Origin: an uncultured Arenicella sp.
Lineage (GTDB): Bacteria > Pseudomonadota > Gammaproteobacteria > Arenicellales > Arenicellaceae
Assembly (NCBI GenBank): GCA_937974565.1
Contig: CALJWL010000037.1
Coordinates: 62,001-126,000 of the forward strand
DNA length: 64,000 nucleotides
Direction: 5' to 3'
This document shows positions 17,606 to 26,393 of this stretch, in pieces. The notes below the pieces were generated by a model. That model had not been told where the DNA came from. It did no database searches and was given only the letters and a program-made list of their open reading frames with translations. The translations under genes were made by a program, and so were the position numbers. Every line of letters starts with the position of its first letter. The first letter of the stretch is position 1.

Positions 17606-18205
17606 CTACAAGACATTACCAGATAAGCTTCTCAAGGCTTTTCGTATTAGTTCTTCACTCGTAAGTGACGCATCAAAGGTTTTAACAACTCGACTGGCAT
17701 CTGCATTTTTGTAACCTAAAGCCACCAATGCATCAACCGCATCACGGGTGTTGCTTGCATGGCTTTCACCAGCGCTGGATTCCAGTGCCACTTCTCCGAA
17801 TTCTTTTTCGAGGCGGTCTTTCATTTCAACCACTAAGCGTTGCGCCGTTTTCTTACCAATGCCCGGGACACGACAAAGTTGAGCAACGTCTTCATTCGCC
17901 ATGCATTGCATTAATTCTTGCGCGGATAAGGTAGACAATACAGCCAGCGCCACCTTGGGGCCAACGCCGTTCACTCGTATAAGACTGCGAAACATCTCTC
18001 GCTGTTGTTTGCTGGTAAACCCGAATAACAATTGAGCGTCTTCGCGCACCACCATGTGTACAAAAATCGTGGCGGTTTCACCCACACTCGGCAGCTCATA
18101 AAACGTTGACATTGGAGCTTCTAACTCATAACCAACGCCGTTAACATTAATCAACAGAGTAGGGACCTGTTTTTCTAATAGCTCACCTTTTAGCCACGCA
18201 ATCAT
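17606..18205 (-). CDS. ruvA: Holliday junction DNA helicase subunit RuvA
   Basis: Tetrameric junction-binding protein that guides RuvB. Of 199 residues, usual length. It has an N-terminal OB fold (MIAWLKGELLEKQVPTLLIN), two helix-hairpin-helix motifs (LIRVNGVGPKVALAVLS and LCRVPGIGKKTAQRLVVEMK), and a C-terminal RuvB-contacting domain ending in EELIRKALRSLSG. It lies between ruvC and ruvB. Confidence 0.98.
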   Translation of the reverse strand: MIAWLKGELLEKQVPTLLINVNGVGYELEAPMSTFYELPSVGETATIFVHMVVREDAQLLFGFTSKQQREMFRSLIRVNGVGPKVALAVLSTLSAQELMQCMANEDVAQLCRVPGIGKKTAQRLVVEMKDRLEKEFGEVALESSAGESHASNTRDAVDALVALGYKNADASRVVKTFDASLTSEELIRKALRSLSGNVL

Positions 18206-18243
18206 AATTATTCTCGTTACCCTAAAACAGTTATCTTACAAGC

Positions 18244-18801
18244 TCAGCGTTTAATAATCTGATTCACATTCTGATGGTGTGCGTGGCAAACAGCGGCCGC
18301 CAACGCATCAGAGGCATCGACGTCTGGCACCACCGTCAAGCCTAACAATACACGCATCATGTGCTGCACTTGCGCTTTGTCTGCACGCCCTCGCCCCACC
18401 ACGGTCTTTTTAATCTCGGTGGCGCTGTACTCCACTACGGGAATCTTATTGATAACGGCGGCCAGCATGGCAGCACCCCTGGCATGGCCCAGCACTAACG
18501 CCGATTGAGGGTTCTTCGCGACAAAAACGCGTTCTATCGAAGCCACGTCTGGCCGCGTTTGCGCAATAATGGTTTGCAATCTCGAATGCAGTTCTTCAAG
18601 GCGGGCAGGAAGCTCGCCTTTAGGCAGTTTCAGTGATTCTGAGTAGACGTGTTTTAATTCGCTGCCGTTCAACTGTATTACCCCAACCCCGGTGATTTGC
18701 GACCCAGGATCAATGCCCAATATGGTCACCGGATGCCCAACTGGGCTTCGCACTGTGCGCCCCGAACCGCTACTCGCACTAGGCACAACTATCTTAGACA
18801 C
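18244..18801 (-). CDS. ruvC: Holliday junction endonuclease RuvC
   Basis: Dimeric resolvase cutting Holliday junctions. The core starts at TILGIDPGSQITGVGVI with the first catalytic Asp. SIERVFVAKNPQSALVLGHARG carries the Glu and nearby elements, and the C-terminal HMMRVLLGL and DASDALAAAVCHAHH supply the remaining acidic residues. The frame permits GTG starts at 18801 (185 residues, with about 24 extra N-terminal residues) or 18729 (161 residues, the length usual for RuvC). Neither has a convincing ribosome binding site; the shorter form fits the family better. Follows yebC by about 50 bases. Confidence 0.95.
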   Translation of the reverse strand: MSKIVVPSASSGSGRTVRSPVGHPVTILGIDPGSQITGVGVIQLNGSELKHVYSESLKLPKGELPARLEELHSRLQTIIAQTRPDVASIERVFVAKNPQSALVLGHARGAAMLAAVINKIPVVEYSATEIKKTVVGRGRADKAQVQHMMRVLLGLTVVPDVDASDALAAAVCHAHHQNVNQIIKR

Positions 18802-18854
18802 AGAGGCTGGTAATAAAAAACATCGAGAAAAACGCTCAAATTAGGGTACCACTC

Positions 18855-19595
18855 TCACTCAGAAAAAGTCGATTCTGGAAAATCCGCATTACTGAATACT
18901 TCAACCACATCGTCAAGATCTTCTAAGGCGTCGATCAGTTTCATCACTTTTACCGAGTCTTCATCGCTCAACTCTATTTGGTTTTCGGCACGTTTAGTGA
19001 CTTCAGAGTTAGCAACGGCCATCTCGGCTTTTTCCAGCGCGTCCATCACCGCTACGTAATCGGCGGGTGGACAAGTTACTTCCACCGAGCCATCTTCATG
19101 CGTGACGATGTCTTCAGCACCTGCGTCTAACGCCACTTCCATCACCGCCTCTTCGTCGGCGCCGTCAGCCATTTCAATCACGCCAAGGGAATTAAACATA
19201 TAAGCAACCGAGCCAGAGTTGCCCATGCTGCCATTATATTTACTAAACGCATGCCGGACTTCGGCTACCGTGCGGTTCTTATTATCCGAACTGCACTCCA
19301 CCAATACTGCGATACCACAAGGCGCATACCCCTCATAGGTCATCTCTTCGTAGCTAACGCCTTCTAAATCACCTGTACCGCGCTTGATTGCGCGCTCAAC
19401 TGTGTCGCGCGTCATGTTCACGCCCAGAGCTTTGTCGACCGCTATTCGAAGGGCGGCATTAGAATCTGGGTCGCCACCGCCCTCACGGGCCGCTACGGTG
19501 ATTTCACGAATGTGCTTAGTAAACAGCTTGCCCCGTTTTGCGTCTTGCGCGGCCTTACGGTGCTTAATATTGGCCCACTTACTGTGTCCTGCCAT
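18855..19595 (-). CDS. yebC: YebC/PmpR-family protein
   Basis: A 246-residue cytoplasmic protein of the TACO1/YebC family. Members bind DNA as regulators or assist ribosomes at difficult sequences. It begins with the invariant MAGHSKWANIKHRKAAQDAK and has GGGDPDSNAALRIAVDKA and YEGYAPCGIAVLVECSSDN, all family hallmarks. It lies at the head of yebC-ruvC-ruvA-ruvB as in many gammaproteobacteria. Confidence 0.97.
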   Translation of the reverse strand: MAGHSKWANIKHRKAAQDAKRGKLFTKHIREITVAAREGGGDPDSNAALRIAVDKALGVNMTRDTVERAIKRGTGDLEGVSYEEMTYEGYAPCGIAVLVECSSDNKNRTVAEVRHAFSKYNGSMGNSGSVAYMFNSLGVIEMADGADEEAVMEVALDAGAEDIVTHEDGSVEVTCPPADYVAVMDALEKAEMAVANSEVTKRAENQIELSDEDSVKVMKLIDALEDLDDVVEVFSNADFPESTFSE

Positions 19596-19714
19596 GATAA
19601 ATTCAGAGTAATAATTGCTAAAAAATGCATTATATCACTGTTTCACACGCAGGCGGCACGCGGAAGTTTCTGCACTCAATATTAATCCGAAAACTTGCCT
19701 GTTTAAGTGTGTAC

Positions 19715-21262
19715 TTAGTTAACGGCGCCCTTGCCATCCGCTGACTCGGCTTTACGGCTGTCTTGATCGACTTTAACGCGGCGAATCTTTTTAATCCAAG
19801 TGCCAGGCTCTGCCTCGCCTTTAGGAAAGTAGCCATTAATAACTCGCAGCTCAGCCTCAGTGGCAACATTGTCGTCTTCTTGGTCACCAGCGATTGACGC
19901 AAACGTCTGACCTGGTTTTAGCTGCTCAAAGTAAATGCGTTTTAAGTGGGTTAAATTTTTATCGTTTGGGTGCAAACGACGAAAACTTGAAATCATACCG
20001 ACAAACACGTCATCAACCTCTTTGGTTAAGTTATTGTCGCGACTGATGCCTTGAAAATGAAATGTGTTTCGCCCGACTTTAATAAGACCAATACGTTGAT
20101 TTGGACGCGTGGCAATCACCCCTAAGTCTTTAGGGGATCTTGCATTAATCTTAGTAATGCCTTTCACATCATCGGGAAATTTTTCTTTTATCGCTTCTTC
20201 GCTGGATAGAGTTTTATCCGCCGTTTTCTCTATTTCTATTTTAAACTGTAGTGTCTTTTCTTGATCTTTAATCAGAATTTTCGAACCCTTTACTGTGCGG
20301 TTCCAGTTATCAGGATGCAGAAACGTAATGCCCAGACTGGCATTATTATATCGGACGTAACCTGGGGGGGCTGTCGGTTTTAAATTGGGCCCATACACCA
20401 CATCCCCTAACGCTTCTCTGAACTCATCTCGGCCTAAGTCCGCTTCTCCTGGTGGCAGTTCACCCACCTCTCGCAACACAGCGCGAAGTCGTTTATCCGT
20501 TCTAGGGTGTGACGAGAAAATTCCATGATAACGAGGGCCGGTTTCTTTACCAGCTTGAAGCCCAACATAATCGAACAAAGTACCCAAGCCATTCAATAAA
20601 CCGTTCGGTTCGTAATTCGAATTATAAAGATACGTTGCCCCAAAGCGATCGGCCTCTAACTCTAAATTGCGACTGTATTTTTGTAAATTAGCGACATTTT
20701 GTGTGGCGATCGCGTTGCCGACTGCATTTGACCCAGCAAGAACGCCAACGGCGGTTGCAAATATATTATCTCGTACATTTTTGCCTTGCTTACGCGACAC
20801 ATGCCGACCAATGTTATGCCCAATTTCATGCCCAAGCACACCGGCAAGTTGAGATTCGGATTGGTACAGCGTAATCAGGCCCCGATTGATGTAAATATAG
20901 TCTTCCCCCATGGTAAAGGCATTAGGGTTTTGGTCGTCTAGCACCAAAAATCGATAATCACGCCCAGCGTGCGGGCTCGCTTGCAACACTCTCATGCCTA
21001 CGCGCTGCACATAGTCGTTTAATTTTGGATTATCCAGGAGAGGCGTTCTTGCTAATACGCCAAGATGTCTTTTCAACGCCGCATTCGATAAATTAGGCCA
21101 CTTTTTCTTTTGCTCTTCTAAATACTGTTTCTGAAGCTGCTTACGGCTAGGTTTTTTATCGCTTTGCGCAATACTCAATGTGCCCACTGTAGAGACTGAC
21201 AGTGCCACAGCCGCCATCGTCAACAACTTTCCAAGGTTTCGAGTTTTGCCTATTTTGATCAA
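19715..21262 (-). CDS. Exported M48-family zinc metalloprotease
   Basis: A 515-residue protein starting at TTG 21262, chosen for the strong GGAGG five bases before it. A signal peptide (hydrophobic about residues 12-32) sends it to the periplasm. The M48 catalytic core has HEIGH at residues 145-149 and the ELEAD motif at 201-205 with the third zinc ligand, as in BepA/LoiP-type envelope quality-control proteases. Residues about 300-400 form an extra domain (YNNASLGITFLHPDNW, HFQGISRD). The end has LKPGQTFASIAGD and LRVINGYFPKGE, as in long M48 proteins. It is the last gene of the minus-strand run whose other members make a putative envelope complex; its role there is inferred from position. 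Confidence 0.88.
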   Translation of the reverse strand: MIKIGKTRNLGKLLTMAAVALSVSTVGTLSIAQSDKKPSRKQLQKQYLEEQKKKWPNLSNAALKRHLGVLARTPLLDNPKLNDYVQRVGMRVLQASPHAGRDYRFLVLDDQNPNAFTMGEDYIYINRGLITLYQSESQLAGVLGHEIGHNIGRHVSRKQGKNVRDNIFATAVGVLAGSNAVGNAIATQNVANLQKYSRNLELEADRFGATYLYNSNYEPNGLLNGLGTLFDYVGLQAGKETGPRYHGIFSSHPRTDKRLRAVLREVGELPPGEADLGRDEFREALGDVVYGPNLKPTAPPGYVRYNNASLGITFLHPDNWNRTVKGSKILIKDQEKTLQFKIEIEKTADKTLSSEEAIKEKFPDDVKGITKINARSPKDLGVIATRPNQRIGLIKVGRNTFHFQGISRDNNLTKEVDDVFVGMISSFRRLHPNDKNLTHLKRIYFEQLKPGQTFASIAGDQEDDNVATEAELRVINGYFPKGEAEPGTWIKKIRRVKVDQDSRKAESADGKGAVN

Positions 21263-21357
21263 AATGACCTCCGCGATTCATTACAAGTTTAGTACCACAC
21301 TAAACAGAATAGTTTTGGCTATAACCAAACTCTAGACCGTGCGAAGCACGGCTCTAA

Positions 21358-22074
21358 TTACTTAAGAGTTTTTAACCCATCACCGTCGCTTTCATTAAAA
21401 AAGCGTACTAACTGTCGCCCCATGCCATTACAAGCATCGCCTTCAACCTGTGCCAGCAAGGGGATGGGGACCACAAACGCAGGCACATATGAGGTGCCCA
21501 CGGCTTCGGTACTCACGCGCCCCACCTCTTCAAGGGTAGCGACATCCCAGATTGTGGTTTCGTAATCACTGGTGTCTTCCCAAGAACCAAAACCAAAACA
21601 ACCACCACCACCCGGACCTATGGAACAGGTCATGCTGCCTGAAGAGTTTGTTGTCTCGGTTGAACCTTCCACCCACACAAAGTACTTCACTTTCATTTCT
21701 TGTAATTTAGCCGCAACCAACGGTTCGTTCAGCACTTTCTTTAGCTTGGCCGGACGCAGTGGCGCTGTACGAGCTTCAAACCATGGATAAAACGCGTCGA
21801 CAAACTCACGCTCATCAATAATGCGAATGTCATTGGTGCCTCTCTGTAATTTGCCTCCGATGCATGAGACTAAACTGGCTTCCGTTTGAATCTCGGGCGT
21901 CTGATGACGGCCAAGCACCACCATCGCATCGCCTTTTTGCCACTCCACTGTGTCTTTTAAGCGGACTTGATCAATATTGATGGTGGTACAGGCTGACATT
22001 AATAAAGACAGCCCTAATATGCCTAAAATTTTAGCGCCATTTTTAATGGCGCGTTGCTTGCGTGGTTTATTCAT
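21358..22074 (-). CDS. Lipoprotein of unknown function (envelope cluster)
   Basis: ATG at 22074 is chosen because GAGGAG lies seven bases upstream, overlapping the end of the preceding gene by eight bases. The 238-residue precursor has a signal sequence ending in the lipobox LLMSAC, so it is lipid-anchored. The mature part has an N-terminal stretch with WQKGDAMVVLGRHQTP, a middle MKVKYFVWVEGSTETT strand, and a glycine-rich segment GPGGGGCFGFGSW with two extra cysteines. A conserved-looking end follows (TIWDVATLEEVGRVSTEAVG). 'ADLREIIDEREFVDAFYP'-like segments recall exported proteins that compute or sense levels, but no family can be named. Penultimate gene of the 19.7-36 kb run. Confidence 0.75.
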   Translation of the reverse strand: MNKPRKQRAIKNGAKILGILGLSLLMSACTTINIDQVRLKDTVEWQKGDAMVVLGRHQTPEIQTEASLVSCIGGKLQRGTNDIRIIDEREFVDAFYPWFEARTAPLRPAKLKKVLNEPLVAAKLQEMKVKYFVWVEGSTETTNSSGSMTCSIGPGGGGCFGFGSWEDTSDYETTIWDVATLEEVGRVSTEAVGTSYVPAFVVPIPLLAQVEGDACNGMGRQLVRFFNESDGDGLKTLK

Positions 22075-22852
22075 CACTAAGCTCCTCATCTGAATCTGGC
22101 TCTGTTACGGTTGCACTGGCTTGCACCGCTTCGCTGGTCGTTACTAACTCATCAACAGGCACCACCGTTTCTTCAATTTGTGCGGTTACCGCGCTCGGTA
22201 GCACTTCGGCCAACGGCTCGCTGGATGCCTTGCTGGCAACCAAATCTCTAATCTTTCGCTGCCCAGCAAAACGGGTAGCCAGCTGAGCGCCAACGTCTCT
22301 TAAGGCTACGTTGGCGGCCGAATTAAAAGCCTTAGACGCGCTGGTTAGTAATGCCGTTGGGGTTTTCCCGTACCCTTTTATGGTCCAGTCTGCTAATTTG
22401 GAGTTATCCGTGTTCAATAGCTTGATACGGTATTTTATCCATATCTCATATTGCTTTAGTTTGGTTTCACTAGGGGCTGTGTATTGAAAATCCAGCACTT
22501 CTGGCTCTATGGTAAGGTCATGTATGCCAGCGTCTGGATCGACAATAGTGGCTAAACCAGAAAAAATAGCATCAAACATACCAATCTGCGCATCGGCAAA
22601 ATTAAGACTACTAAGGGCACGTTTGCGTTCACGTTCAACATAGACGTAATTTTTAAATTCGTCTGTGTAAGACATACTCACGTTCAGCGGCACCTTGGTC
22701 ACTAATGGTGTGGGAACACTGCCCACCACCGTTACTTTGCTGGCGCACGCACTTAGCAATAGCACCAAAGATAGGATACTCAACTTTTTAAAGCGCAAGC
22801 CTATACGATAAAAATCTATGTTTAAATGAATTCTTGGGAAAAATATGTGCAT
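22067..22852 (-). CDS. Lipoprotein of unknown function (envelope cluster)
   Basis: A 261-residue precursor with an unusually long N-terminus before the hydrophobic core and lipobox LLLSAC near residue 35. The mature part runs through PLNVSMSYTDEFKNYVYVER, IHDLTIEPEVLDFQYTAPSE and YEIWIKYRIKLLNTDN. This alternating pattern suggests a small mixed alpha/beta domain like those of exported lipoproteins that accompany LptE/ABC-type auxiliary proteins. The last 50 residues are acidic and Val/Thr/Glu-rich. It starts 14 bases after the second vWA gene and overlaps the next lipoprotein gene, so it is firmly in the operon. I do not recognise the family. Confidence 0.75.
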   Translation of the reverse strand: MHIFFPRIHLNIDFYRIGLRFKKLSILSLVLLLSACASKVTVVGSVPTPLVTKVPLNVSMSYTDEFKNYVYVERERKRALSSLNFADAQIGMFDAIFSGLATIVDPDAGIHDLTIEPEVLDFQYTAPSETKLKQYEIWIKYRIKLLNTDNSKLADWTIKGYGKTPTALLTSASKAFNSAANVALRDVGAQLATRFAGQRKIRDLVASKASSEPLAEVLPSAVTAQIEETVVPVDELVTTSEAVQASATVTEPDSDEELSDE

Positions 22853-22865
22853 GCTGTGGCTCGTT

Positions 22866-23867
22866 CTATCTCAAATTATTTAGGCCTATAAACGTACCAT
22901 TATTCTGTTCAGCTAACTCTCGCATCAGAGCAGCGTAACGCATCGCATTACTGCGAATGCCTGGATTGGTACTCATATGTACAGGAAAACCAATACCGTG
23001 GATTCTAACCAGCCGTTCTCCACGTTTATTTCCCTCATTTAATTCACTTACAATATTAAGAACACGTCGAACTGAACGTCCAGAGTAATCATCACCAAGG
23101 ACATAAAGACTGATCTTCTTCTTTTTATCATAGTGCTGCCGAATCGCAGTGGTGATGCCTTCAACGGGGCTGGAGTTGCTAAACGCGTTCCAAGTACGCA
23201 ATTTGCTGATGATTTGTCTTCGACGCGATGGTGAATCGGGCATAAACTGCCCTCTGAATGTCGGAAACATATACTGACCTTGATCATTCATCACCTGAAT
23301 GCCTTTCACTGTGGGGTGTATGCGCAGCGTATTTACCACCTCATTGAGCAACCGGCCCCAAGCACGAGAGAACATACTGCCTGATGTGTCGATGATAAAA
23401 ATAATGTATTGCGAATCCACCGGCACACCGCCAATAAAATCATTCGACTTTTTACGGTTTTTGAGCAGCCGTTTCATTTCTCTGGACAACGACTGCAATG
23501 CTATTTCCAAGTCTTTTGCCTCAGTCGCATCATCAGCACCAAACTCTTCAATACTGGCTTGACGCGAATTAAGTTCGTCTAATTCACCACGTAAAATCGC
23601 CACACGACTTTTGTCTTTTCCCAACTGCTCTTGTTTCGCATTCAAGTCGGTTTCAAGATATTTGACTTGGCCGCGTATCTCAAACAAACGTTCTTGCAGC
23701 GCACGCACACGCCCTTGGTCTTGGATTGGCGACTCTTCTAATACCACCGGCACTGATGGGCGTACGATGACTAACAACAATACAATGGCACCAAAACCAC
23801 AACAAATTATATCCAGAAAGCTTAAACCGGCATCGCCCAAACCTCTTCTTGCCTTGCGTCTGCTCAT
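22866..23867 (-). CDS. Membrane-anchored vWA protein with TolR/ExbD-like helix (B)
   Basis: ATG at 23867 overlaps the stop of the upstream vWA gene (ATGA) and has AGGG eight bases upstream. The 333-residue product starts with a basic tail, then one helix LSFLDIICCGFGAIVLLL (residues 15-32) carrying Asp19. A coiled coil of about residues 50-135 follows, then a vWA domain. The metal-binding (MIDAS) motif is complete at its first part, IIDTSGSM (D160, S162, S164), with LGDD later as the likely second acidic site. The protein should sit in the inner membrane with its vWA head in the periplasm. It pairs with vWA protein A, which shares the same helix pattern. It replaces an ExbD/TolR gene that is absent from the cluster. 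Confidence 0.85.
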   Translation of the reverse strand: MSRRKARRGLGDAGLSFLDIICCGFGAIVLLLVIVRPSVPVVLEESPIQDQGRVRALQERLFEIRGQVKYLETDLNAKQEQLGKDKSRVAILRGELDELNSRQASIEEFGADDATEAKDLEIALQSLSREMKRLLKNRKKSNDFIGGVPVDSQYIIFIIDTSGSMFSRAWGRLLNEVVNTLRIHPTVKGIQVMNDQGQYMFPTFRGQFMPDSPSRRRQIISKLRTWNAFSNSSPVEGITTAIRQHYDKKKKISLYVLGDDYSGRSVRRVLNIVSELNEGNKRGERLVRIHGIGFPVHMSTNPGIRSNAMRYAALMRELAEQNNGTFIGLNNLR

Positions 23868-24943
23868 GGCCAATCCCTCGCAGGCGTCACAAATGACCCT
23901 TGCGTGCGAATCGCCAAACTCCAAAAAGCCCCCGCGGCGTAGTTATCGCCTTCTAATGGCAATAACATGGTGTTGACGGGAATGCCTGGAGCCAACTTTT
24001 GCACCGCTCTGCGAAAGACTTGATAGCGTTGCGCTCCGGATATGGAACCCGACTCAGGCGCACCTTCACCGATGGTGGGCAAGCCATCGGTTAACACAAA
24101 AATATTATCGGGCTTGGGGGTCATACTCATTGCCACCTCAAACACTTGCTCAAGATTAGTGCCGTTTTTAGGCACCACTTGATTAATGCCTTGCACCGCT
24201 GATGCCACGGAAACCCGGTCTGCGACTTCGTACCACGCATTCACCTCATCGCTAACCACAGGATTAACTTCATCACTAAACGATAAAATTTGAAAATCAC
24301 TTGAAAGCGGCAAATTAGCAACAATCCATTGAGTGATAGCCAAGGTTCGCTCCCACTTTGGCGCTTGCCGTTTGAGTTCATCGCTCATGTTTCTTCGGCG
24401 TAATACATTGACGATACTTTCATCTAACATGCTGGCTGAACTGTCGACTAGAATCAGCACATTATCACCACCAAGCCGTAAGCCGGTCAGGTATTGACGC
24501 TCACCGTCGCCAGTAAACTCAAACGCTTTATTACCAGCAGGAACCGTACTTTCTATCGCTGCTTTTTGGTTTTCTAACTTAGCCAGCTTGGCTTTCAAAC
24601 CGGGGATATCGGGAATCGAGTCAGGCGTAATTTCCACCAGCACACTCTTTAGCTCTTCCAATTCTTCTTGTATTTTACGAGCCAGGCCTTGAGCCGTAAC
24701 CGACTCATCGCTGACATCACTGATGGTGTTGCGGATGCGTACCAAGTCTTCTTCACCCTCAAGAATTTCCTCTTCTAATAAATCGATCTCAGCCATCACC
24801 TGAGGTTCTTGATTTGGGATAGGTGAATCAACCACGTGCTTGAGTAGTAAAAAGATCAACACCGCGGCACCCAACCCACAGGACATAATGTCCAAAAAAG
24901 ACAGGCTGAAAGTGGATGTTTCTCTGATTTTTCTACGTGGCAT
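23864..24943 (-). CDS. Membrane-anchored vWA protein with TolR/ExbD-like helix (A)
   Basis: A 359-residue protein with a basic N-terminus, one helix LSFLDIMSCGLGAAVLIFLL (residues 14-33) containing Asp18, then a coiled coil (about residues 48-135). A vWA domain with full MIDAS elements follows: LVDSSASM at 166-173, KNGTNL supplying the Thr, and LTDGLP supplying the second Asp. vWA domains bind partners through a metal ion. The helix matches that of the next gene nearly residue for residue and resembles the TolR/ExbD/MotB helix, where a single Asp carries protons. Located between the actin/Hsp70-like gene and vWA protein B. Confidence 0.87.
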   Translation of the reverse strand: MPRRKIRETSTFSLSFLDIMSCGLGAAVLIFLLLKHVVDSPIPNQEPQVMAEIDLLEEEILEGEEDLVRIRNTISDVSDESVTAQGLARKIQEELEELKSVLVEITPDSIPDIPGLKAKLAKLENQKAAIESTVPAGNKAFEFTGDGERQYLTGLRLGGDNVLILVDSSASMLDESIVNVLRRRNMSDELKRQAPKWERTLAITQWIVANLPLSSDFQILSFSDEVNPVVSDEVNAWYEVADRVSVASAVQGINQVVPKNGTNLEQVFEVAMSMTPKPDNIFVLTDGLPTIGEGAPESGSISGAQRYQVFRRAVQKLAPGIPVNTMLLPLEGDNYAAGAFWSLAIRTQGSFVTPARDWP

Positions 24944-24992
24944 CGCGGTGTTTTGGTTAACGTTTTAGTCAGCTCGTTTCAATGTTATTTAT

Positions 24993-26375
24993 TCAAATGA
25001 TGGTCGCTGCGGTGATTACGCCGTCCGCCAATGGCGACATAATTCGATCATTCGCTGATAGTTCTTTGCGTTTCTTATCATTCACTATGTGTAAACTTCC
25101 GTCTTTTAATAAGACGTTTACGTCACTTGCGTTCGCGGACTTGGTGAGTGACAAAACAGCGCCTTTGGTTGAGATACGAGCCTGAGCAATAGGCACTATC
25201 AAGCCAAACTGCATCAAGTGTGTTGCAGCAACAAATTTAGAATCAAGTGCGGCTGGCCGAGCCGGTTTAGCCTCGGCAGGGTTATCATCACAGCGTCCAG
25301 AGCTGGCCGTCACTTCCTCGCCATGCGCTTGCTTATTGGGCATTGCGCTAACGTTCAAATTAACCAAACTGGTTTGAAACACAACGTTTCCGCTGGCATC
25401 TTTGGTGTTGGTGGCACGGTACGTCAACAAACCAGCCGCAAGAGTGCTGTCATCACTTGCCCACGTAATCGCACGAGACGCCAAGCTTGGTAAGCGGCGT
25501 AAATTAAACGAAGTGTTGGTGTCGACAAGCAGTTGCTTAGAATCAAGTTGGTTTAACTGCGATATTAATTCACTCAACGCGGATTCAATTTCATTGCTGG
25601 CAATAACCGCGCTGTACAGTTTGCCTTGATGTTGAACGCCCACAGTGGATTTTTCGCCGTTAACGGCACTCGCAACAATGTCGGGCAACTGGTCAAATAA
25701 CTGTTGTTCGGTGTCGGCATCATGCAATGGGTCAAAGCGATCAGTGCGAATAAAATTTTCTTGCAATACCTGCAATAGAGATTCCTGCAAACTCTGAATG
25801 CCTAGCTTAGGCTTTATATCCACATCCACCAAATTTATTTTGGCATCAGTGATCTCAAGCGTTGAAATAACCGTCTCATGCAATTGAACGTCGACATGCA
25901 TGGCGTGGCCTTGACTTAAGTTTTGCTGCTGAGCAGCCAACACGGGTTTGCTGATTAACGCTGAAACTTCCAAGCCAGCGGCTTTCGCCACACCCAACAG
26001 TAACTGTAAATGCGAATCGCGATAGTTTGCTGGCACGATCATCGCCAGCGTTTCAAGAGTGTGCTTGCTTTTTAATTCGGCTAAGTGTTTCCAAATAAGG
26101 TCCGCCGCATGGCGCATGCCCGCACCATTACTTGCAATGGCTGTTTGCGCACATTGCTGCCAGTAACGGCTATTTATTTGCTGAGGCGCTATCCGGCAAT
26201 GCGCAACGGGCTTGTCATCGCTATTCACATCAAACAACACTTGATCACCTTTCAGCCAAGCATAGCCTTGGCTGCGCGCTACAAGAGTGTCTTGTTTTGA
26301 ATCACTGGGCGGCGACGTTGAATTTAAACGTTGAAGCAGCAAATTATGATCGCTGACATGAAGAATATGTGACAT
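24993..26375 (-). CDS. Actin/Hsp70-fold protein of unknown function
   Basis: A 460-residue protein without a signal peptide, so probably cytoplasmic. It begins after GGGGAG seven bases before the ATG. Segments such as TLETLAMIVPANYRDSHLQL, GVAKAAGLEVSALISKPV and LSELISQLNQLDSKQLLVDT follow the order seen in Hsp70/actin-type ATPases (the 'VPA...R..l..AA..AG' stretch). However, the usual glycine-rich phosphate loops (DLGGGT-like) are missing; the equivalent position reads VDVQLHETVISTLEI. It may be a pseudo-ATPase or a scaffold. The last 60 residues form a small beta-rich tail (VLLKDGSLHIVNDKK). It lies directly between the MotA/TolQ/ExbB-type gene and the vWA pair, 17 bases after the former. 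Confidence 0.65.
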   Translation of the reverse strand: MSHILHVSDHNLLLQRLNSTSPPSDSKQDTLVARSQGYAWLKGDQVLFDVNSDDKPVAHCRIAPQQINSRYWQQCAQTAIASNGAGMRHAADLIWKHLAELKSKHTLETLAMIVPANYRDSHLQLLLGVAKAAGLEVSALISKPVLAAQQQNLSQGHAMHVDVQLHETVISTLEITDAKINLVDVDIKPKLGIQSLQESLLQVLQENFIRTDRFDPLHDADTEQQLFDQLPDIVASAVNGEKSTVGVQHQGKLYSAVIASNEIESALSELISQLNQLDSKQLLVDTNTSFNLRRLPSLASRAITWASDDSTLAAGLLTYRATNTKDASGNVVFQTSLVNLNVSAMPNKQAHGEEVTASSGRCDDNPAEAKPARPAALDSKFVAATHLMQFGLIVPIAQARISTKGAVLSLTKSANASDVNVLLKDGSLHIVNDKKRKELSANDRIMSPLADGVITAATII

Positions 26376-26393
26376 AAATCGACTCCCCTTAAT

